Notes under the pieces: generated by a model
The model's database searches: none
The model's input: only the letters and a program-made list of their open reading frames with translations
Told to the model about the DNA's origin: nothing
Origin: Dasypus novemcinctus
Taxonomy: Eukaryota; Chordata; Mammalia; Cingulata; Dasypodidae
Direction: 5' to 3'
Assembly: GCF_030445035.2 (NCBI RefSeq)
Contig: NC_080677.1
Location: forward strand, 32,091,329 to 32,155,328
Length of the DNA: 64,000 nt
Shown here: piece after piece, positions 1 through 11,464 of the stretch
Numbering within the stretch: the first letter of the stretch is position 1
How the letters are laid out: every line of letters starts with the position of its first letter
Position numbers and translations under genes: made by a program

Positions 1-2740
1 ATTCATTCACAGCATCCTGCAGCTGCTACAAGTGAATCCTCACACTTAGAGAGCCATAGCAGGCTGAAGACCCACTCTAGAGGAACAAAAGAATATTGCA
101 GGGGAATCTCATGGGTCTCAGAGTGCTCCCAAAGTTCAGAGACTAAGACCACACAGAGGGTCTTTTTAGGCAACTTACGAGGTGGTGAACTATTGAAATC
201 AGGGGGCAATGTCACCAACCAGGAGGCAAGTAGGGGTAGGACCTGGGAGAAAGGGTTTATTTGTTTCAGCTAGGTTCCCCTGAGCAGAGTTGGTCCAGTT
301 CAATTTCTGCTGGTGGACTTGGGGTGGTCTTAGGGGAAGGACCACAGACCTGCCTGCAGAGAGGGTCCCGGGTTGCCTAGTAGGTTAAGTGAAGGGATGT
401 CAGTGAAGGTTGATTTTTTTTTTCTCTTGCAGAGACAATTAGATCATTTCCCCTTGCATTTTTCATCATTAGAAACCTATAATTTCATGTATCACTCAGC
501 TATGCCCTGAGGAAATGCGTAAGCACAGGTTTGGCTAGGGCACTCCGTCCCTTCAGATTTTGCAAAATCCTGACCCACTACTCTGGAGCCAGGCACATTC
601 TTCCTCGTGGACTCCCATCACCTAAAACCAGTTGGACTTGGAGGAGGTGTTTCACCCTTTTGTCAGGTAATTATGGGCCTTTTTGGTTTCTCCAGTGGCT
701 GTGGTGTATGGTGTGGGTGTCAGCAAACCTATACAATGGCAGAGCACGAGGGAGGCTGCTGATCAGGCTAGTCGTTACTGAGTTTTCCTTGGGGAAAAGG
801 GGCCTGGCCCTTGCCTTTTGATGCACTGGTCAACCAGCCCGAGGAGACAGAGGCATTTGGATGTGCTGGGTTCAGTGTGGCCCTCTGCGGGAGGCCATAA
901 GGAGAGTTAAGTAGACTCTAAGAATACAGGCAGTGTTGTTGTTCCCTTGTGTTTGGAGTGTGTGTAAAGAAATGAGTGGAGATAAGCAGCCTGGTGTGGC
1001 CGCCTGGGTGGGGGAGGGGAGAGTCCCCTGCACCCTACTGCCAGAGACAAAACTCTTCCCAACTGCTGGTCAAGGTCTCCCACCTCCCCGCCCCCAAGGC
1101 TAAATGTTCTGCTTGGAAACCTAGTTCCTTCAGTGATTCCCTATTTCAAATAAAAGGATTTAAGTTGACGTATGACCACGTGAGCACATAATACAGCGCA
1201 TTATTGTGGCATTTGGAGCGGAGACCCGGGACCGGCTTCGCCTGTGATTACGTTTTTCTAGATTCTCTACAGAGCAGAGAGCTTCCCACTAACCCCCACC
1301 GGCACGCACCCACCTCCTCTTTCTCCTTCCCCTTCTCCGGAGAGCGCTCTCCAAGCGGGTTGCGGTTTTCGTCGCTTATGGAGTGGTTCTGGGCGAGCTA
1401 GCCGATGGGACGAGAGGCCACACCAGGAGGATGGAATTTATTTTAAGGTATTTCCGCTGATTGTTCATATCTAGAGTGAGTTATGGTTGTGAGAGACAAA
1501 GGTCAGGCGAGGAGACCTGGGCTTGCGGACAGGACCCGCAGTCCCGTCTTCCTTTGTTTCTCATTTTAGAACCGAAACCATGTGGAAGATCACCAGTAGT
1601 GCCTAAGACTCTGAGTTTAATTCCCTGGAAAACGTGGGGGCGTAAAGGAGGGAGTACTTGCGGGCTACTAGGTGGGCCATAGGGCCTCCAGAGTGAGAGA
1701 GGCTTTGTCCACTGCAGCGAGGCAGGGCTTGGGTCCCAAGCAGGAGCTGAGCCCCAGGCGGAGGAGGGAGGGTCCCGAAGTAGCTAGTGGGTGCAGGGTA
1801 AGAGCGCCTGGTGAGAATGGGGGCTGGGTGGGTGAGAAGGGGAATCTTTCTGGGGTTGGTGGTGTTTGCCGGGAGGTATAGAGGGTTAAGGCAGACCAGA
1901 GTAGCCGGAGGAGCTGGGAGAGGGAAATCGAAGGGTGTGCAGAAGCACTGCCATTTTATCGATGTTGCAGGGCGCGCTTCCCCAGAGGTGCGACCAAAGG
2001 AGACGGACCCGGAGGGCACGCCATTGTTTCCCCGTGCAAGATCTGCCTGGAAAGGAGTAGAAAAGGGTAGCTCAGATCTAGGAGAGGCTTGGGGTGGTGG
2101 CAAACATGCTGGACACCCAGAGGCTCAATTATTCTAACATTTGGAAGACAGAGGAAGAGGGAGCCGGGACTGGGTTTGGGGATATCAAGCTTCATTTGTG
2201 CGCATGGCCTGCCCCCGATCCCTCCTCTGCGTCCAACCAGCCTGCAGAGTTTGAGGACTGGCGGGTGCGCCCCGGGCTGGAGCGCAGTTGGGAGGCAGAA
2301 TCTGCAGGAAGCAGCGAGACCCTGCAGCTCGTTTTGGAAGCAGACATTTCTCCAGCTTCTAAGCCCCAGAAACAGCGCTGTAGCTGGGGTGGAGACAGAT
2401 GAAAGTTAAACCATGTGCTTCCAAATTAGTGGGAAAGCACGAGCTAATTGGGCTTTGGGGACCCTGCACCCAAAGGAAGGGTGGAAACACCCTGGGAAGG
2501 TGAAGGAAACTCGACTTCCCTCTGCACCTTGGAAAGAAGCTACAAGGAGTCAGAATCGGATTTGCCCAAATGTGACATTCAATTTTTTAAAAAAATCTTA
2601 TTTCCTGCTGTACTTGAACAAAATAAAAATAAAATCAGGCTTCCCCTATTTGAGTGGAATTTGCTTCCCTAGAATAGAAGGGCTGCTTTGCCTTCCCTTG
2701 CTGTGGTCCTTGGCGGTAACCGTGTTTAACTGAGGCCATT
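1..2740. other. HOXA3 upstream (HOXA4-HOXA3 intergenic) DNA, no gene seen
   Basis: No reading frame here resembles a known protein; the short open frames are GC-driven and lack homology I recognise. No interspersed repeat is obvious. By position it belongs to the region between HOXA4 and HOXA3, where mammalian HOXA3 has distant noncoding 5' exons and where the antisense lncRNA HOXA-AS2 is transcribed. I could not identify either from the sequence. The right end grades into the AT-rich block described next. Confidence 0.6.
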
Positions 2741-3060
2741 TCAAGCGCTCTAAAACACCCCTTGGAAATAAAATGTAAGCTTTAATTGCTGTTCAATTAC
2801 TTGTCAGCATTTCATATGATTTATGACCCAGTTCTGGCGCATTTTTGACCCAGTTAAAGACTCATAAATAATATAGCTTTGCTAGAAAGAATCAGAGAGG
2901 GAATAGAGGTTTGTTAGAGGCATCTTTTTATTGTCGCTTCAGTGTCAGCAAGCGGAATAAATAACGTGGACTCGAGCTGGTTCTCTATAAAAGCGTGCAC
3001 AGTGAGAAGAAGGCAATAGTCGCAGTTATAGAGCACCAGTTGGTTTTTCCTCCCAGGAAA
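2741..3060 (+). promoter_or_regulatory. Candidate distal HOXA3 promoter/enhancer block with TATA box
   Basis: This AT-rich block contains TATAAAAG at 2986-2993, in the orientation of the HOX genes. Upstream of it are two copies of TGACCCAGTT (2824-2833 and 2846-2855). They are bracketed by TTTATG (2820-2825) and its inverse CATAAA (2863-2868), which match CDX-type sites. The arrangement suggests a transcription start near 3015, which could be an upstream noncoding exon of HOXA3. Use of this start is inference; no donor site was assigned with confidence. Confidence 0.4.
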
Positions 3061-5240
3061 GAGCTAAAGCCATCCCACTATAGCTATTAAAAAAAAAAAA
3101 AAAGGCTGGTCGTTTTCTGCTCTTAAAATGTCAGCCTCACCCATTCAGGCAAGTATATTTCCTCAGTAATTGTTCTCCCCATTCTGGGATTTCGATGCCT
3201 CTTCTGGTCAACAGTTACTCCTCACCTTCCTCCCAAGCTCACAGAAAGCCTGGGAGCCGCGCGAGGCCCTCTCAGACCTTGCCACCGGAGAAACCCCGTT
3301 ACTGCTAAAAACCCAACACGGCGTCTTCGCTGATCCAGATTTTCTTCTGGTGCCGAGAGCAGTTTTTCTCCGAATCCCCGTGGGCGAGAGAACAGGGAGT
3401 GCAGGGATTTCGGAATTGGGGAAGCCCAGGGGTCCTCTCAGCAAAGAATCGAAAGGTGGCTTTGGCGGAGCCGGGAGAGTGACTGCGGGATTTGCCTAGA
3501 AAGGGCGGAGCGGCGGCGGCAGCGGCGGATTTCTGGCGGTGGAAATTGACCAGCGGTGTTTTCCCTTTAAAAACTATACCAGACAAACAAAAGGAAAAAA
3601 AAGCAAAACTGCAGCTCTTATAAATTATTACTTTTTAAAGTTACTTCGCCTGCGCTTGTTCCAAAGCGAGTCCTTTGGATTTCAGCAGAGGCTGGAGGCC
3701 CGGGGGCCACCCCCGACAGCCTGCATGCCAGGAGGCCAGAACCTGGTCTTGAAGTTCGAGCCCCACTTCTGTCCTGCTGGGGCCCGCGGCCTGGAAACCA
3801 CCTAGTCTGGGGCGGATGGAGGCGCTGGCCCAAGCTCCAGCCTCAGGTCCCTTTGGCTCCCGCGGCTCGGCGGGTCCAGGTCCCACGTTTTGCCGGTGCG
3901 GTCGCGGCGCCAGTGGAAAGGTATGTGCCCCGGGATCCCCGGCCCTCGCTCGGCTCAGGCGCCCTCAACACCTCGGCCCGGGCCGTCCCCTGCCTGGGCC
4001 AGTTCTCACGGGTGAGCTGGCCTTCTCTGCAGCTGGCTAGGCTGAGAAGGCGGCGAGAGACGCGTCAGCAGTTTGGAGGAGAAAGTGCGGGTTGATTATT
4101 GACCCACGCCTTCTTTTCTTCAAATGCCACATCCGACCGGCCGGTTTGAAGGGAAAACGCCGGCAAGCGGATTTTTGCGGCTGGCTCTCGCCTCCTACGC
4201 GTCCCGGCTATGCCTTTCATGTTGTGCCACTGCAATATGCCATAAGGAGCAAGTGTTTGCTGTTTTGTGCTCTGTTTACAGCTTTGGGGCGCGGAGTCAT
4301 AAATCTTGCCTAGCCATAAATGACAAAAACCATTGGTATGCATGAGGCCACCCTGGCCCGGAGTGCTTTTTGATTTCTCCCTTTCCCCCCTGGCTTTGTT
4401 TTTACTCTAAGGTGACACTTTGGCTCCCTGACAGTTTAAACATACTACTTATATTTTTAACACTTTCCTTTGAGAAGGACCTGCCGTTGACGCCTTGTAA
4501 TTGCATGCAAGCTCTATTTCTCTCTTTTTGCCACACACATATCCTTGCAGAGTTCACTTCTGAAGCTGGAGAACTGAGGGAGGCTTTGGGAGAGGGAAGG
4601 ACCACCGTCCTTAAAGTTGTGCCTGAATTATCGTGCAAACTCAGGCCTTTGCTTAGCTCAGTGTCCTCCCACCAATTAAAAAAAAAAAAAGATGTCATGC
4701 ATGTAGATTTGTGTAGGAGTCAGAGCTTTTTCTGCCTTCCTGTGAGTGAGCTGCATGTCTGTGCTGTGAAATGGGCACATGAGGGCTGGAAACCCAGATT
4801 CCCAGGCACCCTAGTGTGTACCTGTGCCCAGAGTGCCCAATTTCATTGCCTGGACCAAGGTATATCTCCCCAGGGCACCTTCCTCCTGGCTGCCACAACT
4901 TCAACGGTTCCTGCCTAAATATATAACCAAAGACAACCCATTTGGCTCTTGGAGAGGTCCCTGGAGAAATGAAGCCCTAGTCCAGTCCTCCAAAGATTGG
5001 CTTTGGGGTGCCTGGATTGGGGGTGGCGGACAAAGTTAACTGCCCCAAGTCTGGGGAACTCCCTTCTCCTAGTTCTCGGTCCCCTCACGCCCCAACCGGT
5101 CCAGGGTGCAGAGGGTTTGCAAGGTTTCTCAAACAGATTCCTAAGATAGAGCCCGGCAAGAGAGCCCCTTTGTGAGAGCCGTTTGTCCTCATTAGCATAA
5201 TTTTCCTGGACTTTAGTGACGGCTATGAGAGAGGAAAGGG
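3061..5240. other. Noncoding HOXA3 upstream DNA with a small CpG-rich patch
   Basis: No gene is recognisable. There is an A-run at about 3090-3103. A CpG-rich stretch at about 3780-4070 is followed by AT-rich sequence with several TAAAT/CATAAA-type homeobox sites (4300-4330). No known mobile element was recognised. Confidence 0.5.
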
Positions 5241-5839
5241 AGGGCATTGGGAAGTGGGGGAAATTGCCCTCCTCCCGCCACCGCGGAGCCCCCCCCCCCC
5301 CCGTTCTCCCCCTCCCCTCGCCTCAGCCCCCAGCCCCCACGCCGGCACTTGCTTCCCCAGCCGCCTTGGCCTCCCTTCCCGCCCGCCCCCAGCAGCACAA
5401 CCCCCCCCCCCCCCCCCCCCCGCAACCCTCGACCAGACGCTGCTCCGCGTGTAATATTCATAAGAAACATACCCAAGTCGGTGCCACTAGCCCAGGCAGA
5501 GCCCCGCGCCGTGCTAGCGCTTATCTCCGGGCCGCGGCTGCTGCCCTCGGGAAGGGCAGGGGGCGGGGGTGTGGGGGAGGGGTGGGTGGGTGGGGTGGGT
5601 GGGAGGGGGGGTCCGAGCAGCCCCAGTCCGCCCTGGGCTAGCCGTGCCGGAGCAGCTCCGCGGCCAAGCTCTGCGCGGCGGCGGCCGGGCCTCGGGGTCT
5701 CCCTCCCGCCCGCCGCCTCGGCTGATGCTGAGGGTCGGTGCCCATCCCGCGCCGAAGGGACCCGGCCGAGCCGCGGAGCCGGGCCGGGGCCGGAGCTCAA
5801 ACCCGAGCCTGCGCTCGCTGCGGCTCGTCAGAAGTTAAG
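5241..5839 (+). promoter_or_regulatory. HOXA3: CpG island with candidate HOXA3 5' noncoding exon
   Basis: This is a dense GC- and CpG-rich block with C14 at 5289-5302, C21 at 5401-5421 and a G-run cluster at 5548-5612. It ends at a consensus splice donor, TTAAG|GTAAGC, with the exon ending at 5839. A plausible acceptor (CCCCCCAG) lies at 8694-8695, just before the HOXA3 proximal 5' UTR. I infer that the 3' part of this island is a noncoding first exon of HOXA3 joined to the coding exon. The open frames across it are composition artefacts. The homopolymer C runs may be mis-sized in the assembly. Confidence 0.5.
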
Positions 5840-8695
5840 GTAAGCAGGGCCACAACCGGTCGCTCTCGGAGCTGAATGGTGGAGTTTACGTCTCGGTGAT
5901 TTATGGCTGCAGACTTAAATCTCGGTTCAAGAAGAGTTCACAAGCCGGAGCTTCCTTCCCGGCAGTGACTGATATACCCTTACACTTCGAGTTCAGGCCG
6001 CTTTCCCATCCCCGCCCCCACCTCTTCTCCCCTCTCCCCTAGCCCAGCCTCAACTTTTCTGGGTTGGGGAGGGAAGGAGAGGTGGGCAAGAAGACGTACG
6101 GACTCTCTAACTCGGGGTGAGGGCAGGCTGGGGAAGAGCGGGCAGAGGAAAGACAGAGTGGTGTCTGAAGGAAAGAGTTGAATTTGGGCAGCTCTTCAGA
6201 GAGAGACAATAGCGTTGGCCTCCTGCACTCGATTTAGTTCCCTCACCTCGCTTTCAGCCTCTGCACCTGGGGGTTATTGTCCAGAAACAGATCTTTACGG
6301 AGGAATCTTACCTTCAGCCCTTTCTTGGGGGTTCAAAGAAAAGTTTCCTGGTTGGCAAATCTCCAACTTCTTTGCTAGGTTGCAAACTTTGGGGGCTGGG
6401 TTGGAGGGCTTGGGTGGGCCCCCAGGTGGTTGTCTGCTGACCTCAAACAATAGGAAGGACTTTGCTGGGGTCCCAGAGATAAATTCATATCTTGGATTTT
6501 GGGGACATTTGTGTGCTCTTTGTTTTTTAAAGGTATTTTTGTTATTTTATTAGACAATGCAAAAAAGCTTAAGTAAAGTAAGCAACAGAGGCAGTGTGGC
6601 TTGTAATAGTGGATTAGCAAGTCACTTGAAATATTGCACGTTTAAAATCAACTTAATTTTTGTTTTATCTAATATCTTGCCGTTCAAGTGTCTGGGGGTA
6701 ATTTTTTTAACCTGATGTTTTATTTAACACAAGCTGAGTATCTAAATAATTTATAATGGCAGACATTAACATTTCCAAATGTAATAGGAGCTGTTTTCAG
6801 TGAGAGAACAGGAAACTGAGACATTAAATTATTATTCAGTTTTAAAATTTCATTTTATCCTTTATTTGTTTTCGGTCATGGAATCTATAACTCCCACCTA
6901 TTTCCTAAAGAGAAACAATACTCCAGGGCTCAAGATCATGCACAAATACTTTTGGATAAGGGATGCTGTAATTTTTAATTGAGGTTCTGGAAAATTAATT
7001 GTGCCTGGTTTCCAGATGTTGGTGAGATTGTTGGCTCAATAATGAAATCCAAAGGAGTCCATTACTAAAAGCAAAATTATAATTATCCATTGCTTTTTAT
7101 TTTAAAAAATAAAAATTATATATTTTTTCTAGTAAATAAAGTTCCTATTTCCAGGGAAACTTGATAGGTCTAGGACTCAAATACATATTGGTGGGGTATG
7201 AAGTGTAAACCATTTTCTTCATGAGCTTGCCATTATGGTTTTCTTAAATGGCCAGAAAGACTAACATTCTGAAACAGAGAGAGAATATATGAAGCCTACA
7301 TAGAAAATTTGTAAGCTGAGAGCTGGAGTTGACCATGCAAAGGTTGAAAACAAAAAGAAAACATGGATGTCACTTCTACAAACTGCTTTCTAAATAAAAG
7401 AGAGTTGAGAAGACTTTCCAATTGCTTTTTAGAGTTTCAGGGTTACCATTTACTTGGTGTTTCTGAAGCAAGTAAATAGGCCAACTTAACAATATCAACA
7501 ACAGCAGCAGCACACAAAGATCAGGGAAATCTGGCAGGATTTTATGGCTTGTGCTTCCATCCCTCGTCCGGAGCCAAATGACCCCCATACATCAAATTAC
7601 ATTGCAGTTTCTAAGACAGAACCTATTATCGTTAAGTTGGAAGGAGAGTTCAAGCCGTGGTCATGGAGATGAACGCTGGTTTTTCAGGTTCCTGGTGGGT
7701 TTCTCTCTCTCTCTCTCTCTCTAATCCATCATGTTTTAACAGGTAGAATTTGATAGTTGCCTTGAATACAGCACTTCAGAAAGTCCAAGGCAAGAGGGTC
7801 GGGGACTTTCTGTAGCTGGGGAAAAAAGGTGAGGGTTGCTTGCTGGGAGATACCTATGAAATGGGAAGAGAAAAGGAGTACGAAACTGCCCTGGGTTTTT
7901 TAGTGGTGACTTGCTGGAAGGGGTGTTGTTGATCCTCCCTGCCACCCTAACCCCCTGGCATGTTTCATCCAAAGTTTTCTTTTCTCCCTTCTTGGCCACA
8001 AGGGGCTCATTTGGGGGTGGGGGGGAAGGTTTCATATCCCTGCACCAGGGTAGATTAAGTGCCTAACAAGCTCAGCTTTTGAAATCTTGCATGGACTGAT
8101 AGGGCAATTGCCCCCAAGAGCTTTGTGCAAACTTCTCTTGGGGGCTGGGAGGTAGGTCCAGGAAGGGGCTGAGTTGGAAGTCACCCTGCCTCAGGGCTCT
8201 TTTGGCAAACTGATGTCCTAAGGCAGGGATTGGAGAAAAGACTGACTATCCAGGCTCCTTCTTTTCCTGGCCCTCCTCTAAGATCCCCAGAGGGGAGGGA
8301 GTCGCGGGCTCCCCAGACGAGGTCAAGGAGTGGGGACGAAGGGACAACCCAGGTTCCTCCTTTCCTGGAAAGGGATGCCAACCCTGTCCTTTTCCAGACT
8401 GTTGGGCCTTTCTCCTTTTGGACCCCAGCTCCCAAGACCCGGCTTGCAGCCCTCCCTCACTCTCCTCCTCACTCCCCGGAAAATCCCGCAACTCCAGACA
8501 CAAGTTAAGCAAATATTTGTAGCTGCCAGTAAATTCCAGCGGCTTTTTATAGCGCGGCTCCCTGCGCCCGAGGCCAATTCGTGCTGCTAAATATTGCTGA
8601 CCACTTTTTCTTTTATGGCTTTCATGTCACTTAGCTATTGAGAGTAAGATGGATTTGCGCGGAGCCCTCACCGCGCTGCGCTTCTCGCCCCCCAG
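5840..8695 (+). other. Candidate HOXA3 5' intron / upstream noncoding DNA
   Basis: The stretch lies between the consensus donor at 5840 and the possible acceptor at 8694-8695. It contains an AT-rich part (about 6520-7160) and a (TC)n repeat at 7702-7722. There is no reading frame of interest. In mammals the rhombomere 5/6 (MAFB-dependent) control of HOXA3 lies upstream of the coding exon. I could not place a full MAFB site here; only half-site-like TGCTGAC sequences are visible, near 6436 and 8595. Confidence 0.45.
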
Positions 8696-8704
8696 GTCTG
8701 CACC

Positions 8705-8815
8705 GGGCGGCCATTGGCGGCGGAGCGTCACGTGACCGCGGGGGCGTGCCAATGTGCGCCCTCACGGGTGTCAAGCCCCTGTCTGAGTGTGCGATCAAGA
8801 TCGTGAAACAACGCG
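8705..8815 (+). promoter_or_regulatory. HOXA3: HOXA3 proximal promoter/5' UTR: inverted CCAAT box and E-box
   Basis: An inverted CCAAT box (ATTGG, 8713-8717) is followed 11 bp later by a palindromic E-box within GTCACGTGAC (8727-8736, core 8729-8734). Such sites bind NF-Y and USF-type bHLH factors respectively. The same pair recurs in front of HOXA2 and HOXA1. An upstream ATG at 8752 opens a 47-codon frame that runs across the HOXA3 start to a stop at 8893-8895. Confidence 0.6.
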
Positions 8816-9341
8816 ATGCAAAAAGCGACCTACTACGACAGCTCGGCAATCTATGGTGGCTACCCCTACCAGGCAGCCAACGGGTTCGCTTATAATGCCA
8901 GCCAGCAGCCGTACTCGGCCTCTGGGGCTCTGGGCGGCGACGGCGAGTACCACCGACCTGCCTGCTCGCTTCAGTCGCCTGCCAGCGCCGGGGGCCACCC
9001 CAAGGCGCACGAGCTAAGCGAAGCCTGTTTGCGCACCCTGAGCGGCCCACCCAGCCAGCCCCCTGGCCTGGGCGAGCCGCCTCTGCCCCAGGCGCCTCCC
9101 CAGGCTGGGCCCCCTGCCCCACAGCCGCCGCAGCCCCCGCCGCAGCCCCCAGCTCCCACCCCTGCTGCTCCCCCACCCCCCTCTTCGGTTTCTCCACCTC
9201 ACAATGCCAGCAGCAATCCCACCCCAGCCAACGCGGCCAAGAGCCCCCTGCTCAGCTCGCCCACCGTAGCCAAACAAATCTTCCCCTGGATGAAAGAGTC
9301 ACGGCAAAACACAAAGCAGAAAACCAGCGGCTCCAGCTCAG
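8816..9341 (+). CDS. HOXA3: HOXA3 homeobox protein, coding exon 1
   Basis: This exon encodes residues 1-175 plus the first base of codon 176 of HOXA3, a nuclear transcription factor of paralogue group 3. It is needed for third pharyngeal arch/pouch, thymus, parathyroid and hindbrain r5-r6 patterning. The start [10 protein letters not shown] is the conserved HOXA3 N-terminus. A long Pro/Gln/Ala-rich segment (about residues 85-125) precedes the PBX-binding hexapeptide IFPWM (about 155-159). The open frame runs on to 9577, but a consensus donor (TCAG|GTAAAG) ends the exon at 9341. The donor leaves phase 1, matching the acceptor at 10663-10664. With exon 2 the protein is 441 residues, against 443 in human. 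Confidence 0.97.
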
Positions 9342-10664
9342 GTAAAGGCGTGCCTTCTGGAGGAGGGTCCCCTGGCCTGGGTTCACGCCCCCCAAGCCAC
9401 CTCCAGCCACAGCCAGCACTGAGAGTGCTGCAGCCTTTCTTGGAATTCACTGCCACCCCCCAGAAGGATTCTAGGGTCCTGGCAATTAGAGGTGCCAGGC
9501 TTCTGTGGGCCAGAAACCCTGAGAGGAGCTTGATAGGTATCTCTGTGGTCTCTCCAAGGGCTTGTAGGGCCTGGTGAGGTAAGGATCGCTTCTTGTTCCA
9601 CTCTTGGAGTTAGACCCCTAGTCAGAACCAATCTGAAATATGTTGACTGTCTTGCATCACAGCTTCTCCATTCTAATGAGACAGTGGCATTCTCTCCACA
9701 CCTTAACCATCCTCTAAGTCAGAATGCTTTGCCTATAATCAGGGCCTATTTTTGCTCCAGCAGATGGAGTGACTGCCTTACCTCAGGAAAGAACTTACTC
9801 AGACTTAGTATAATAAAACAGTCCAAGATCTAGGGGAGGGGGATGTGGGTCTGTCATCCTAATGGGAACCACATGGGTCTCTTGGAACTAGACTTTCTAG
9901 TGGAGGAAAGGCCTTGGCCTTAGGCTTCCCAGTATATTGGTTACCTTTGTCCTTGCCTTCTCTGGCAGCTAGTGCTCTGCCTTGAGCTTGAGAATCTGGG
10001 CCCTCCAGAGCCAATGTTTGGGGAGCCAGAAAGGAGAGGACCCAAGGTTAGTGGGCAAAGCTGGACCAGGCTGCTTGATGGCATGGGCAACCCTAAAGGG
10101 GCCCAGCATTAAGGGGCTGCTAAAGAAGGATATCTTCAATGGTATGGGTCTTATCCTTTGGGCAAAGAAGTCCTTCCAGTTTGGGTTTTCAACACTGGTC
10201 ATCTCCTGTGGGTTGATATAAACAAACAAATAGTGACTGAGAAAAAGAAGGTTTATTGATTCTATATTTAGTGTCCCACATTACAGTTATTGTGAAGGGA
10301 ATGAAGATGGTGAGACTTGCCCACAGGGAGTTTGTAGTCTGATAGGCCCAAAAGACCAGAAAATGAGGAACAGAGAGCAATAACTCCAGGAAGGAAACAC
10401 AGATCAGGAGGACAATTTGAGGATTCTGTTTTTCTGTCCCTTCCCACTTGATCTATGATTAGCTGATTGGACAAGGGGCTGGCTACCCACACTATTTCCC
10501 CTACCAGGAAAGAAGATAGATAGCACCTTGTTGTTTTTCCCCCACACTGAGCTCTGCCAGATGGATCTTTGGGGACTGTAGCATAGAGGGGCCGGGCTGG
10601 TTCAGGGGCTGGGTGTGGCCCTGGAGAGTCCCTGACACTTTCCTCTCTCCTCTGTCTTTCATAG
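9342..10664 (+). other. HOXA3: HOXA3 intron between the coding exons
   Basis: This is a 1.3-kb GT-AG intron (donor 9342-9343, acceptor AG 10663-10664 after a TC-rich tract). No interspersed repeat or additional gene was recognised in it. Confidence 0.9.
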
Positions 10665-11464
10665 GTGAGAGCTGCGCCGGTGACAAGAGCCCACCCGGGC
10701 AGGCGTCGTCCAAGCGGGCGCGCACGGCCTACACCAGCGCGCAGCTGGTGGAGTTGGAAAAGGAGTTCCACTTCAACCGTTATCTGTGTCGGCCGCGCCG
10801 CGTGGAGATGGCCAACCTGCTGAACCTCACTGAGCGCCAGATCAAGATATGGTTCCAGAACCGCCGCATGAAGTACAAGAAGGATCAGAAGGGCAAAGGG
10901 ATGCTGACGTCGTCGGGGGGCCAGTCTCCTAGTCGCAGCCCCGTGCCGCCGGGCGCCGGCGGCTATCTGAACTCTATGCATTCGCTGGTCAACAGCGTCC
11001 CGTACGAGCCCCAGTCACCCCCGCCCTTCTCCAAGCCCCCGCAAGGCGCCTACGGGCTGCCCCCCGCCTCCTATCCCGCGGCCCTGCCCAGCTGCGCGCC
11101 CCCGCCGCCTCCACAGAAGCGCTACACCGCGGCGGGGCCGGGCACGGGGGGCACCCCCGACTATGACCCGCACGCGCATGGCCTGCAGGGCAACGGCAGC
11201 TATGGGACCCCACACTTACAGGGAAGCCCCGTCTTCGTGGGGGGCAGCTATGTGGAGCCCATGAGCAACTCCGGGTCGGCCCTCTTTGGCCTGACTCACC
11301 TCCCCCATGCCGCCTCAGCCGCCGTGGACTACGCGGGCGCCGGGCCGCTGGGTAGCGGCCACCACCACGGGCCCGGGGAGCCGCATCCCACCTACACGGA
11401 CCTTACCGCCCACCATCCTTCTCAGGGAAGAATTCAGGAAGCGCCCAAGCTCACCCACCTGTGA
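10665..11464 (+). CDS. HOXA3: HOXA3 homeobox protein, coding exon 2 (homeodomain and C-terminus)
   Basis: This exon completes codon 176 (Gly) and encodes the rest of HOXA3. The homeodomain spans about residues 191-250: N-terminal arm KRARTAYT, helix 1 with [14 protein letters not shown], and recognition helix with WFQNRRMK, so the DNA-contacting W48, F49, N51 and R53 are all present. The long C-terminal tail is rich in Gly, Pro and Ser. It ends in the conserved group-3 C-terminal block finishing EAPKLTHL, then TGA at 11462-11464. No frameshift or missing key residue was seen. The upstream part of the open frame (before 10665) is intron. Confidence 0.98.

Noticed and set aside
1-8700. HOXA-AS2 lncRNA and HOXA4 coding sequence
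   Set aside because: HOXA-AS2 is expected from synteny, but I could not identify its exons. No HOX4-type hexapeptide or homeodomain is present before 8816.
8638-8895. Frame overlapping the HOXA3 start as a separate gene
   Set aside because: It is out of frame with HOXA3 and lacks any domain; only its 3' part from ATG 8752 is of interest as an upstream frame.
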